Below are positions 9,561-21,208 of a stretch of 41,610 nucleotides of DNA, piece after piece; position 1 is the stretch's first letter, and the number at the start of each line of letters is the position of its first letter. The position numbers and the translations under genes are program-made. The stretch comes from Hydnum rufescens UP504 (Eukaryota > Basidiomycota > Agaricomycetes > Cantharellales > Hydnaceae), in assembly GCA_014904985.1 (NCBI GenBank), contig MU129100.1:23881-65490 (forward strand), in the 5' to 3' direction. The notes beneath the pieces were generated by a model. The model was given only the letters and a program-made list of their open reading frames with translations, had not been told where the DNA came from and did not search any database.

Positions 9561-12500
9561 TCAGCGCAAAAATTTGCGAACGCGGAAAACATAGAAGCAC
9601 GCACACGCCAGACAAGCGTTAAACACCACGAAACCCAGAAACACTCCTGTAAGGTAGTATGTGTCCACCAAACAAACGAAAAAAGTCAAGACAACCAACT
9701 TGGTGACGTTCAATCAAGTGAAGAAGAACGCACCAAAGTCTCTCCAATGTTCGGAATATTTGATACTCAGCGTAGCCAAGTACTGGTCTCCATTGCGGTA
9801 GTGACAGTACCCGCAATCGGAAGTCGAATTTGGATTTGTAAGATACCCTGTCGAAGCTGCAGCCCAGGACCCAGCGTACGCGGCGCAGGTTTGGCCAAAG
9901 GGGGCTGTCAGGTACCGGGGAGTATGTTAGTTTGTCAGAACGAGGGGGTAGGTAAAACCCTGGAAACTAACGCTGGAAAGTGACAATGTCGACTGGTTTA
10001 CAGGATACAGGGCCTCCATGGAGCGTCACACCGTTGAAGCCGCCAATGTAATCTGGAAACGAATTTTAGACGAGTGCAGAATTATGAGGATACAGATAAT
10101 GTTGGACGTACAGGAAATGGGGTTGGCCCAATAAACAAAGTCCCTCCAGGGTGCCGTCCTGTCGAAAGACGTCAGAAAACGGGCAGCCACCTGTGATAAC
10201 AAACTATTTACATCTTATTTTTGGGGACTATAACCCCATTGACAACGAAAAAGGAAGAAAGGAGGAAGGGCAAAATGTAAGTCGCGGCGGTTGGAGTGGG
10301 AGCTCCGGCTGCAAGTGCGATGGAGAAGAATATGGCACTGGAAGGTATCAGATCAGCCGGCCGCGTCGAAAAATATAACCAGCACGAAAGCTTAACTCAC
10401 AACAGGTTGAACGTTATGATCATCAGGAATGCAAATCCAGCCACATATGTATCCCTCTTATAAAACGGAATAAAGAAAGACGGCAAGAAGTAGATGACGG
10501 ATGCCCTAAAGTGAATGCACTTTTATTTCAGAACTTGGCTCAGACGCTGGGAGAATAATCACTAACACTGCAGCCAAAGGAATCTGTCCCAGATCGTCAG
10601 TCAGCACTTACGCACACTGACTCAGAATGAGGATAATGGTGGCTCACCGAAATGATGACAAATGCCGTCATGAAAGCGATCCAAGAGTACGTCTTCGAAG
10701 GACCTTCTCTAGCCTCGTACCTAATGATACCATGACCTCAGGACGCGAGAAGGAAAATCAGAACGAAACCGCTACTCAACAAGTTGCGGTATTGCATAAA
10801 CTTCGCCATCATCGCGTTGACGACAGCAGGGAAATTGAGTAGGATGATAAGGCTAACAAAGACCTGAGGAGACAGGGAACGAATGAGCGCTAAAATTTAC
10901 TAGATCATAATGGGCCGAACCTTGTCCTGGTAGTCAACACTGTACACAGTACCGCCCGTTAGTTAGTGCATCCGAGGAAACAAATATAGTGAAAGAGCCC
11001 TCACATCCCATCCCCTATGTGGTGGAATGCCAACCCCATAATAAGACCCACCAGGGTGTTCGAGAACAATATTCCATAGGCATATGAAGGATCCCTACGT
11101 GTATGACGATCATGACCGACTATCCAATGTCAGCAAGAGCACCATGTGTTACCTGTACATGTCAATGAACTGTCTCTTGGTGGTCTCCACGATTTGGGTA
11201 TAGATAGAGCTCGAGAACTCGCGTAGCAGCCTTGGATCAGAAGCCTTGGGTCTCCCAGCCCGCTGGAGCTTGATCTCGTTTATCTCCTGCTTGACCTGAG
11301 CGGCGTTGATTGAGTTCTCCCAACGCTCTGCCCAGTCAATCTTGTGTGCCCCTTCGCCAGAAGCCACGTCCAGGATGTATTCTGCCACATTCGCCGAGGG
11401 TGGGCAAGGAGTCGCCCCGTTGTTCTCAAAGTACGACCGTACCACGTTGCTGTCGCCAAGTGTGTCCCCAATGGGTCCAAAATATACTGCCTGTCCTCTA
11501 TTCGAAAGCAGCAGTAACTGATCGAAACTCTGGAAGAGGAGCGCAGACGGCTGGTGTATCTGATAATACGTTTGTTTCAAATCAATCTCTGACCGAGAGT
11601 GCTCGACAGACATCATTTCCAAAAACAGTGACTTACCGTGACCAAGATGGCTTGCCCTCCTGGGCCAGTCTCCGCAACAGTCGGACAATAGAGGCGGCCC
11701 CTGCGGAATCGAGTCCTGGCACCGAGTGAAACAAGGGTTGATGCAGTGCAAAAATAGACGACGACATAGAACAACCCTACCAGATGTTGGTTCGTCCAAG
11801 AATAACAGAAGCTCAGGTTTGGCGGCGAGTTCCACGGCTGATCATACCATGTTTAAATCACATCAAAAAGATTCCGATGAAGAAGATAGGGATAAATGCG
11901 CACCAATCGTCACTCTCTTTCTTTGCTCAATTGTCAGGGTGGGGACCAAAGCGTCTTGAAGGTCATCCAGTTCCAATAGTCTGAGTGTACGATCAACCTA
12001 CGAGTATTGGACCACGGACAGTTGGTCCGCCTAACACTATAATCCGCCCTGAAACAAACGAATACGTACCTCAGCTAATTTTTCCTCTCTAGACACCTCT
12101 CGTGGCTGTCGAAGCAGAGCAGAAAATGTGACAGCCTAGGAAACAATGATTCACACCATCATGTAATTAATACGAGAGATAAACCATCAATCCTCGTACC
12201 TCACGAACAGTAGATGACGGCAAGTGGACATCACTCTGGAGACAAAGGCCGGTTGACTTTTGGAAACCAGCGTCTAGCGGTTTGCCATCCACCAGCAACT
12301 CGCCAGTGAGAATCCCGCTTTCTTGCCTCTGGCTGAGGGAGGTCAACAACCTACCCCGAAGAAAAGTCGAATCTACTGCTCCATCAGATGCCGGGAAAAA
12401 TCAAATTAAGCGCTCACGTGGTCTTCCCAGCCCCAGAAACACCCATAAGAGCTGTAAGCTGCCCAGGGCGGACCCACCCATTGATGTGTCGAAGGACCGC

Positions 12501-15500
12501 CTTATCCCCAATCGAGTAATTCACATCCTTAAATGTGAAAATTGGTCTACTCTCCAAGGAGACAGGCCTGGCACGAGAGTCCGCCACACGCTTTTCTTCG
12601 GAAGTTTGGATCTCGTCAGATAGGGATCTCGCTGCAGATTCCGCCAGGAACCGGGTTCAGACTTGACAGGACCAGCTTCGGGATCGTCAGGCACCGCAGG
12701 TCCCAATGACCTGGCCAGAGCTTTCGTCCTGGTCGTCTTAGCAAAGATCGTTATTCCGCCGACGTCCCCACCGAAGTCCAGAATTTCGGCACCGATCATG
12801 GTCAGCACTACATACAATATCGTAAATGCAATCTACCACGAGGCGAAGGCAGACAATGATATCAGTAATTGGAAGCATTGTGAGGATACTATTAGGACAT
12901 CCGCTGGGTCCATGGGGACTCACCATCACACCGACATTCCTCCAAAGGTGATGGTGAGAGTAGCCGAAGCTTTCCCGTAGATAATCACCTCCTTGCACGA
13001 GCAGCGAACCAGCCCTTGAGCCAGGCAGAATGCAGGTCTGGTAGGCAATATCGCGTGCTTCACCAAAGGGAACAATCGTCGACGGATCACAATTCATCGC
13101 AAACGCTAGTTCGTTCACGACCAATCCTTCATATCCATACGCTATGCCTGGAAAGCCGTGTGTTCCTTAGTATGGGAAGAAATGGCGGTGGACTGCGTAT
13201 TCTGTACCTTGGATATAGCTCATAAATGTGAGCCAACCCATCTGGGGACGATGGATTACGTATCTATTTACCAACAAATGGGGATTCAGGAGAGACATCA
13301 TGGAATAATTTATGAGTTTGGTTTACCCGGAAAACACCACCAAGCAATCTATAAGTTTGGCAACATGATCGATTAGGATAACTCAATAATCATGCCAAAT
13401 GGCTTGTGAACTCACTGAGGCCTAGAACCGCGAAACGGATGGCTGTATGAAAAGATGGCGAAAACACGGCAAAGAGGCGGTACAGAGCGGTAAGGTTATA
13501 CGTCGTCAGGAAAACGTAGAGTAGATAGATGAAAAAGGCGCCAGCATCTCGTCTGAGATTGGCCTGCATCGGTCGTCAAATCTAGTCTCAGATATCCAAA
13601 TAATGGTGTAATCCACTGCTCCGAACATACCATGAAATATATAATGAGGGATGTCACGGTGCATTGTACTACAAGGAATGGAATATCAGTCAAAGCTCTG
13701 GCAACGATGACGGCACTTGGGCGATGGAAGCCGAATTGACGGTGTTTTGCAATGACGGGGCGGCCGCTAACAGCGTCAAGAGATTCACTAGGAATGAAAT
13801 GGAATTATTAGTGAGGTCCCCCGCATTCGAGGCAGAGGCTACGAACGCAACTACAAAGAGTATTATCAGTAATAAGTTCCGATACATTAGAGTGGTGAAG
13901 CCGCACGTTGCATCCAACCATTAACTAAAGCGCTGAACAGCAGTACGCCACCCCGTGTAAATACGCCTGCGGTTGTTTGAGATTCCCCATAGAATACAGA
14001 TGATATCATGAGGGAGACGGAGAAGATCGTGAAGTATTTAATATACATGTCATTTCGAGATTCCTTAAGACCGAAGGCATCAGTGTTGATATTCGTGGAC
14101 TTAAGGAACATATTACGTACCCATTTAATCAGCAATTGCCTTATTGTTAGTGATTTGACTTGTTCAGCGAAGCTGACGGTATAACGAGAGGTCTTGGGAA
14201 CGCGTCGGTTCTTTTGGACCCGGACGATATCCTTTAATCTATGATCGCATCCTGGGCCTTTGTACGGTCGTTGTACTCGTCCAACTGACGGGAAAAGGAG
14301 ACATACGATGAATATCGACCCGGAGGAGATGCACGAAAAATCCCACCTCCTTGAGCTCTTGCAGAAGATCAGCATAAAGACTACTTCGTTTCCAAGCAAT
14401 CTCACGCTCCTCTGCCGTCCTTGGGGATCGACCCTTGTATTCGCTATCGTACATCACTTCGTTCGGATCCGTAACACTCGTCAAAAAGTCTGCTGTAGTT
14501 TGGCGCTCGGGGGCATAATAACCAAGACCCTGGAAGTATCGTCGGGCTCGATCGCGAGGCCCATAGTACACACATCGTCCCTCATCAACCAGCAGTACGC
14601 GGTCGAATTGATCGTATATGGTCTCGGAGACTTGGTACAGCGTCGCTAGGGTGGCCGAAGTCCGCCGGAGGTCCGTAGAAAGCCTCAGCGAACGCACGTA
14701 TTCGAGAGCTGTATTTGCATCGAGGCCTCTAGTCGAGTTATCCCAACATGTGATGGCAGCGCGACACGCAAGAACCTCAGCAATCGATACCCGTTTTCGC
14801 TCGCCCCCAGAAACACCTCTTAGACCGAGAGGTACATCAGTTTTCAAGCATGAGCACGGGCTCCAAATAGATATACCTCTTGTAAGCGTCGCCAACGATG
14901 GTATCGCGCACATGAGAGATACCGAACATCTTGAGAAACACATCAAGCGTGCTGGGAGAATAAGCCAATATGAAAAAGGCGCCCAAGGACAAAAAGAGAG
15001 ACACGGACCTTTCGACAAATTGTTGCCGGCTTTCACCCACCGGTCGTTTATCTCGAGTAGGGACTTTGGATCTGAGGGCAAACCGGAAGGTATCGGCAAC
15101 GGTGAGAGCTGGGATGTGAATATCCTCTTCGCCGCTATAGATCACTTCGCCCCTGAGGTCTCCCATGATCTCGGAGGGAGGAAGACCGCCATATGATATT
15201 TTGGAGGCGGGATGCAGAGTGACATTAGGGGGAAGGGAGGATGAGATTGCTTTAAGGAACGTGGAGCATCCTGAGCCTGGCCTACCCAGAACTAGGAGCA
15301 TCTCTCCATCCTTCAGCACGCCGGTGTGCCCACGAATTAGTTTACGCATGCTGTCCTCTTGAACCTGCGTGATTTCAGGCGGTACAGGGAAGACCCATCG
15401 ACGTACACTGTGAAATGCACCACTAGCAATTCGAAAGGCATCAGGACCAAAGGTGTTGAGAATGGCGATGGGAAGCGTATGGACAAAGGCTGCCCTGGTC

Positions 15501-15757
15501 CCTGGTGGGGCGAGAACGGCGACCTCGTGCCAAGCGAGGCCCAAAGATTTAGGCTCGACGCCACGGGTCTGCTCAAGAAAGTTACGGTTTTCGATCCAGG
15601 AACGAAGGTCAAAGGCCGCGTCGCCGGATATTACGTTATTTGGAGTGTGGACAGTGATTTCATCGGGGACGGAGATCGATATCGAGTCTTGATAGTGGGC
15701 GTGCGGTTCGTTCAAATTTTCATGGCCGAGCTCGCTGGCGAACATTTGACGTGCCAT
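9561..15757 (-). CDS. PDR-type ABC transporter (ABCG, full size), many introns
   Basis: Pleiotropic-drug-resistance transporters are ATP-driven plasma-membrane pumps that export toxic or lipophilic compounds. The family order NBD1-TMD1-NBD2-TMD2 is complete here. NBD1 (~14.4-15.5 kb) has Walker [13 protein letters not shown], signature [13 protein letters not shown] and the family's [14 protein letters not shown]1 (~12.75-14.3 kb) includes ADIPFLVV-like and [12 protein letters not shown] segments and [14 protein letters not shown]2 (~11.15-12.6 kb) has [13 protein letters not shown], Walker [22 protein letters not shown] and [14 protein letters not shown]2 ends with [19 protein letters not shown] and stop at 9561-9563. 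Apparent frame breaks I checked resolve as short introns, such as the junction [10 protein letters not shown] near 14.85 kb and DFG/VFLGF near 9.65 kb. Initiation at 15755-15757 gives a typical N-terminal extension. A few TMD2 junctions (~10.7-11.0 kb) I could not resolve, so minor damage is possible. Confidence 0.85.
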
Positions 15758-16600
15758 AATAAGGATCCCGAGAGGAATAGCAGGACCTCAACTTGTTTAA
15801 ATAAGCTGAAGTGTTGCTGAGTCAACTAACTGTCAGTTGAGTCAAAGGCCCGTTCAGGCTACATTAAATAGCCCTCCATATCGACTTCAGAAGCCGCGTC
15901 TTGAGTATTCTATCCTGGGAAGGTGTTGTAAGCCTCGGCCCCGCAAGTGGAGGTGGTTGTCGACTGATACGGCTTGTTTTCCTCTGGAGCTTCCTGCCTC
16001 TTCGGATCGTCTCCCCAACGTGTCGGCACAGCCCGGCACCCTGATGCCTAAGTTTAAATTTCCATCAAGTTAATTACAGAACAGTAATGACTCAAGTCAG
16101 TTGCCTAAGTCCGTATTTCCGAACACTTACGTAGCGAGTGCTATTCCATTCCTCCCTTCATCAGCTCCCAATGTGGTGTCGAATTTCGGTGTCGCTTCTG
16201 GAGCCTTTCCCCTCTGCACCGACTGGACAGCCTAGCATACGGAAAATAGCAGAGGGTTGTCGCCCTAGGATTCACCATGCGGATGGGAGGATACCGTACG
16301 TTTGGACCAACCCTAAATCGCACAGCAATATTGCTCGGGGCCCGAGGAAGCGCTCACCCTCAGGTCCCATCGATCAATTCACTGCATTCTAAATTTCCGG
16401 GCCGGTAAAATCGGTCATCCGAGGCTTGGTGAGCAACGTCAGCAGTCCTCCGTCACTCACTTCTGTTCCCCCAACACACACCCGTGGGAGCATCGACGAA
16501 ATGCCATAACGAATCAAGAGAGCACATCGGTTTCCCAATGCCTCCTGGAACCATCCGGTACTTCTGGGGCCAACCACGTGGAATATCGGCGGTTTGAGGG
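15758..16600. other. Upstream region of the ABC transporter; no gene seen
   Basis: No ORF with recognisable content. It should contain the transporter promoter. I did not find a defined TATA box or drug-response element that I would defend. Confidence 0.4.
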
Positions 16601-16678
16601 GGAACATCCTCTCAATGACACAAGGGAGCACGCCATTTCCCCTCTCCGTTGTGAAGCTGATCATCAATCCCATGTGTC

Positions 16679-16779
16679 AGCAAAATCAATTGTGCTTCTA
16701 AGGCTCCGAAGTCTTGGAATTCCAGCTTCCGGTGCTTCGAAGACATCGGAACTTTAGAAGTACAATTGAGTTTGCTGAT
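16679..16779. repeat. ~100-bp imperfect hairpin
   Basis: The left arm starts CAGCAAAATCAATTGTGCTT and the right arm ends AAGTACAATTGAGTTTGCTG. The two pair along ~43 bp at roughly 85% with a short loop around ATTCCAGCTTCC. It lies within an unassigned minus-strand open frame (16612-17070) that I do not consider a gene. It could be a tiny MITE or a transcribed hairpin. Confidence 0.6.
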
Positions 16780-17079
16780 GTGATCCTTCAAGTTTCTGGG
16801 ATTTCCACGGGTCTTTGAGAAAAACCTTCCTCGCTGTCTTTCGAGTCGACCGATTTCCTTGTGGCCTGCCCGATTGGAGCCCCCCAGCTCGATATTGGAC
16901 CACGAATATTCTCCAGGATGCATTGTTCCTCCATGTTCAATGAAGCCTGTTGGATCGGTCAAAATGGAGGTTGCCAGAGGGCTACTCTCTCTGACCCACC
17001 AGCAAACTGGCCGGCCGGTTCCATGTGTCGTAAGAACAAGGCTGGATTTTGGAGGTATATGAGCAATCATGACCTGTGA

Positions 17080-18880
17080 AACATCAGAAACTCAATTCCC
17101 GGGGCTTGGTCAATGCTCAGATTACTCAGGCGGGTCAATTTAGCCTCAATCAATATACACCATGTGGTCTGCAAATGATGATAGTTGCCATGAATCATAA
17201 CAAGTCTCACTTGTAACATTAAGGAGACATGGTCCCAAAATGGCTGGTGTGAGCAGGCAAGGCTGAGTGATCCGCTCTAAAGGGCTGACCCACTCCAACA
17301 GGCACGCGAATGCGAAATGTGATTGTCATTGCGGTACAATTTGACATCGCGCATCGGTGTTAGGGGGATTTCGGTAAACCAGAGCACAGATGTGTTAAAT
17401 GGCCATTCAATGCATGGGTTCTGTGGGTCTCCCCAAGTTCGGAAGACTAAGTATAACTCAGCGGCACAATACCCTATTCATTTCGAGGCTGTCAGTGAAT
17501 TTGAAGCCTACATAGAATTAGGGTGCACACTGTAAAGGCCAACCTCCATGGGACAGACTGTGACCAGAACAGGGTCAAATAGGACAGCAGTCCTTGGGCC
17601 TGTATTGAATAGTTTTGATTTCTGTTGGGTAGAACTCATTGATGGCAACACAGGATGACGTACGTCCGGGTGTCGAGAACAGAAAATAAAGAGGGCACTG
17701 ATGATTCGATTGGGGAACCCCATCGGCAGTGCGTGACTTGTGGAGGTGTCACTTTCTCCAAGCTCACAAACAGCGGACCAGGGAGAAGCAAACTCAAAGT
17801 CATCAAATTATACCCACACTCAGCGAAAGAACACAAGCAAGAGATCAGGAAATCGAACTGAGGGGATGTGAGACGAAATATCCGCTGATTGTAGCCGAGC
17901 ACCGTATAAAACGAACCACGTTGCTGCACATAGCCCATGGAAAACATGAACACGAAACTAGGTCCATCATGTACACAATGAGTAGCCGTTTGTTTGGGCT
18001 CATCGTAGTCATCATAAAATATCGTAGTACTTTAGTCATTGCACTCGATGGAAAATTCCAATCAGGGGGTTCAACCGTGTCAAGCGCGTCACACCTTCAT
18101 CACATGACTCTGTCGTCTTTATCATGACTGCTGTCCAGGTACCGACACTTACGTAAATATCTTGAAAAGGTAATGAGCCCTCCGGCAGAAGGCCCACAAT
18201 GCATGTCTGCTAAGCAGGATCCTGAATTACCAAATTTCTTCTGCAATTGCGAGGAATGTCACAGCTCACGTTGAGGCCAGGCCTATAATAAGATTACTTT
18301 TTGGGTTGGCAGATATCACCGGTACCGCCAATAGGCTGTCCAAGGTCGGCATTCCCTAGGCATGTGGACTTTTTTCCTGCCTCTTTTTGGAATCAAGACA
18401 CCAGAATGCTCCATAACTTCTAGGCGCATTTTCACGCATTTGACAATGTCGACAGTAGTCTAAGGGCTACTTTGGTTCGGAAAGCAAATGTTTCCCAAAT
18501 TGACATGTTTCTGATTCAGCATCCTATTTCTGAGGTGCAGAAGCTTGTACCTCCTTCTCCTTAGGGGTTCCAGAATGTTTGCATCCTGAACTGAACATCT
18601 GGATTCGGGGGGGGGGGGGCAGGGCTTTCAGTCCTCACATCAGTTGAGTATTGAATAAGTTCCTAATAGGACATGATGACTGCTCCCTCACTGTGCATGT
18701 AGCAATTATGGGGTCATTGCTCTCTAAGGAGACTTGGGATGTTCACATTCTTGTAGACAGGCTCATTGCGGCATGTGCTCAAAGTCATGAATGTCTGTTC
18801 CCATATGCACTTAGTGACCCGGGCAAGCTTGAAAGTCAAGCAATGGCCGGAGGCAGCCCCTCTGGTACAATTTGCTATAT
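17080..18880. other. Unassigned ~1.8-kb stretch
   Basis: I see no coding region I can support on either strand. It contains a G14 run at about 18608-18621. It is not obviously repetitive within this window. Confidence 0.4.
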
Positions 18881-18944
18881 AAAGGAGCCGAATGCGCACT
18901 GATCTGGCGAGCCCATAGCTGGAAGAGCACGGACCATCGCCCAA

Positions 18945-20830
18945 ATCTAGATAACCCTAACAGTCCGACTCATCTGTATCCCAATACCAGTCACCTTCAG
19001 GAAAATATTTGTTCTTGTTGGGAGCTGCGAGGCCGGCCCAACCTGAAAATGCCACAAATTCGTCGTTTGGAGCGGACTCCTACCCAGTCGTCTGTCACGT
19101 GTGCCTCATTTCTCCGAGAAACAGCCAAGAAATGAGAAATGAGGCAAACCTGACAGACGACTGGCAAACTATGTGTTGTGCTTTATTTGTGCCGGAAATT
19201 TATCACCTTGAGGAGACCTGGAGGAATTGGTCTCCTATCCGACTGATTGAGAGATATCTGAGTGACAATGGAGATCATCAATGTTATCTGCTAAATCATT
19301 CCCATTCCCACTAGGGCAAAGGAGAACCAAGCTCATAGGCTACTTTATTTCCTCCTGACAGTGACAGTGTAATATAGAGAAAAACTAGGCATTGGGTTCT
19401 AATTACATGGATATGTGAAGGTTAAGAGAAATGATGATGGGGGATCACTTCCTCCAGGTCTCCTCAAGGCGATGTATTTTCTGGGACAAATAAAGCACAA
19501 CACATAGTTTGCCAGTCGTCTGTCAGGTTTGCCTCATTTCTCGTTTCTCGGCTGTTTCTCGGAGAAATGAGGCACACGTGACAGACGACTGGGTAGGAGT
19601 CTGCGTTTGGAGTAGGTCTAATTGCCCGACGAGGTACCTCGGAAAAGAAACACCGAACAATTTGTGTTTCCTTGACTTTCGACATCGAGTATGAGTGATA
19701 AAATGTCCAGAGGACTTCGAATACTCTGAAGAAAAAAGACTGCATCTCGATATTAATACCACGAAAATGACTGAGACGCACTCATCAATGCGGTGGTCGA
19801 CCACGCAGGGGAGAGAGCAAGGGCAAGGAACGACCAGTGTTTTGTCCTTCGCGTCCTCAGGAAGATTCGATTTCCACACGTCGAATATATGCGAAATCTT
19901 TGCATTAGCTTCCACTGGTCCAAGGCCGTAGATGTACACGTCAAGGTCCGAAGACGTATAATCGCCCGCTTGAGTGATGGGGTCGATGCATGACAAGGTG
20001 GAGAGAACCATTCCCCTGCCATGAAAACGTTCGACCAATCCATCCCACCCAATAAACCACCTGTCAGGGTGTGAAAAACGTGACGGAACGCGTCGACAGA
20101 AGGTTGAACCTGAATGGCATTGGGGCGCATTTCGTCGAGGATTGCACGTCCCCATGACGCGGCCCGCTTGATATTACGCGCGTTGACAGAATTGGTCGAC
20201 ATAGGGAAGACGGCATCAGAGTGTGCAGACCATTTCACGAGGCCCACCGACCAGTCAGCAAATTTGTGGTCGCGCAACCACCGCTCATTACGAAGAATCC
20301 ATTCATCCACATCGACAGACTGGGGTGTGAAACCGTTGGACAGGGCAGGGCTACTCTGCGCTGCGCGTAGAGTGGCATAGGGGAGTTTCTCCCAATTACA
20401 AATCGAATCATCTGCTAATTCAAGGGGATTTTTTATAGCCAAGATGGTCTTCACGTGCTCTGAAGGATTGCCACTGGTGAGAGAGTCAACGGAGTTGATA
20501 ACTGCAACTTCAGCAGCAGAATCCCTCGGGTTGCCACGATGAGCAGCGTCCGCTTTGGCCTGGGTGTAAATTTCAAGTTGTTGCTCTGAACAAAAATGGC
20601 ATGGATCTTCCTACACGCGGGAATTTTGGGATTATCTCGTACCAATGACAGGCGGCGCCAGAGCACCGAGATCATTGGACCAGTTTTTTGATCTTATGAG
20701 ACCTGAAGAGGTTCACTGCTGTAGGTGGAGACAGGCCTACGCGAGTACGGTCACCCGAAGACATGGACCAGACCACCAGGAAGCGCATCCTCTGTCCGAG
20801 GTAGAGAGAACATGTTTGCGTGTCTTGATA
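18945..20830 (-). pseudogene. Truncated copy of the predicted nucleotidyltransferase-fold gene (copy A)
   Basis: Closely similar to the gene at 21,209-24,155 in the same orientation, so a head-to-tail duplicate. Shared pieces include SVDVDEWILRNERWLRDHK, DEMRPNAIQVQPSVDAF, GGMDWSNVF, SSDLDVYIYGLGP and ANAKISHIFDVWKSNLP. Compared with copy B it has (i) stop codons and frame shifts in the N-terminal part; (ii) a one-base loss at ~20,011-20,020, just before the glycine pair of the motif; (iii) a deletion of ~1.6 kb near 19,800-19,835 that removes the third acidic motif and all following exons up to the last one; and (iv) a 531-bp MITE in the last exon. It cannot encode the full protein. Confidence 0.85.
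19073..19603. mobile_element. 531-bp hAT-like MITE inserted in copy A
   Basis: Long terminal inverted repeats (~150-180 bp) start CGGACTCCTACCCAGTCG on the left and, read inward from the right, CAGACTCCTACCCAGTCG. Each arm contains its own smaller palindrome (CCAGTCGTCTGTCA ... TGACAGACGACTGG). The element is flanked by CGTTTGGAG on both sides (19064-19072 and 19604-19612), an 8-9-bp target duplication. The matching place in copy B (about 21,335-21,345) has no insertion, an ideal empty site. An 8-bp duplication and CAG end suggest the hAT superfamily. There is no transposase inside. Confidence 0.85.
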
Positions 20831-21208
20831 TAACAGAGAACAAGACCGGGATAGGGCGGGACTACCCTCTATCCCGCTTCCGAAATTTAAACTGTCATGC
20901 TGCCAGCGGGTTATCCGTTTCCATTACCCCAATTTGGGACCAGACAGAGAGCGATTCACGCCCACTAGTGGGATTTTCCCCCATTTTGTCAGCGGGAGAG
21001 GTTCGATCACGCCGGTGACTCATTGGAGTATCGAGTGAGTTCCTCATGCTTTTGGCCATGGCCATCATTCGCTCGCTTTGCAGATGGCGCTGGTGAAGAG
21101 AGTTGAAACATTGATTACATAAAGAACCAAATGCGTGTAGATTTGGCGCGCATAGCTGCGGATCAATCAGAAGAGCACGGACCCCCTTCACACCAATTTT
21201 GAACAACC

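Noticed and set aside
9619..9816. Premature TGA in the last part of the ABC transporter (after GAFFFT)
   Set aside because: A GTGCGTT...ACAG intron joins WRDFG to VFLGFVVF in frame and removes the stop.
14239..15099. Separate gene for the second piece of the first nucleotide-binding domain
   Set aside because: An intron between KR and GVSGGERK joins it in frame to the upstream piece, so it is an exon of the single ABC transporter.
16612..17070. 152-codon minus-strand open frame
   Set aside because: No recognisable domain, spans the 100-bp hairpin, and no supporting neighbour or splice structure.
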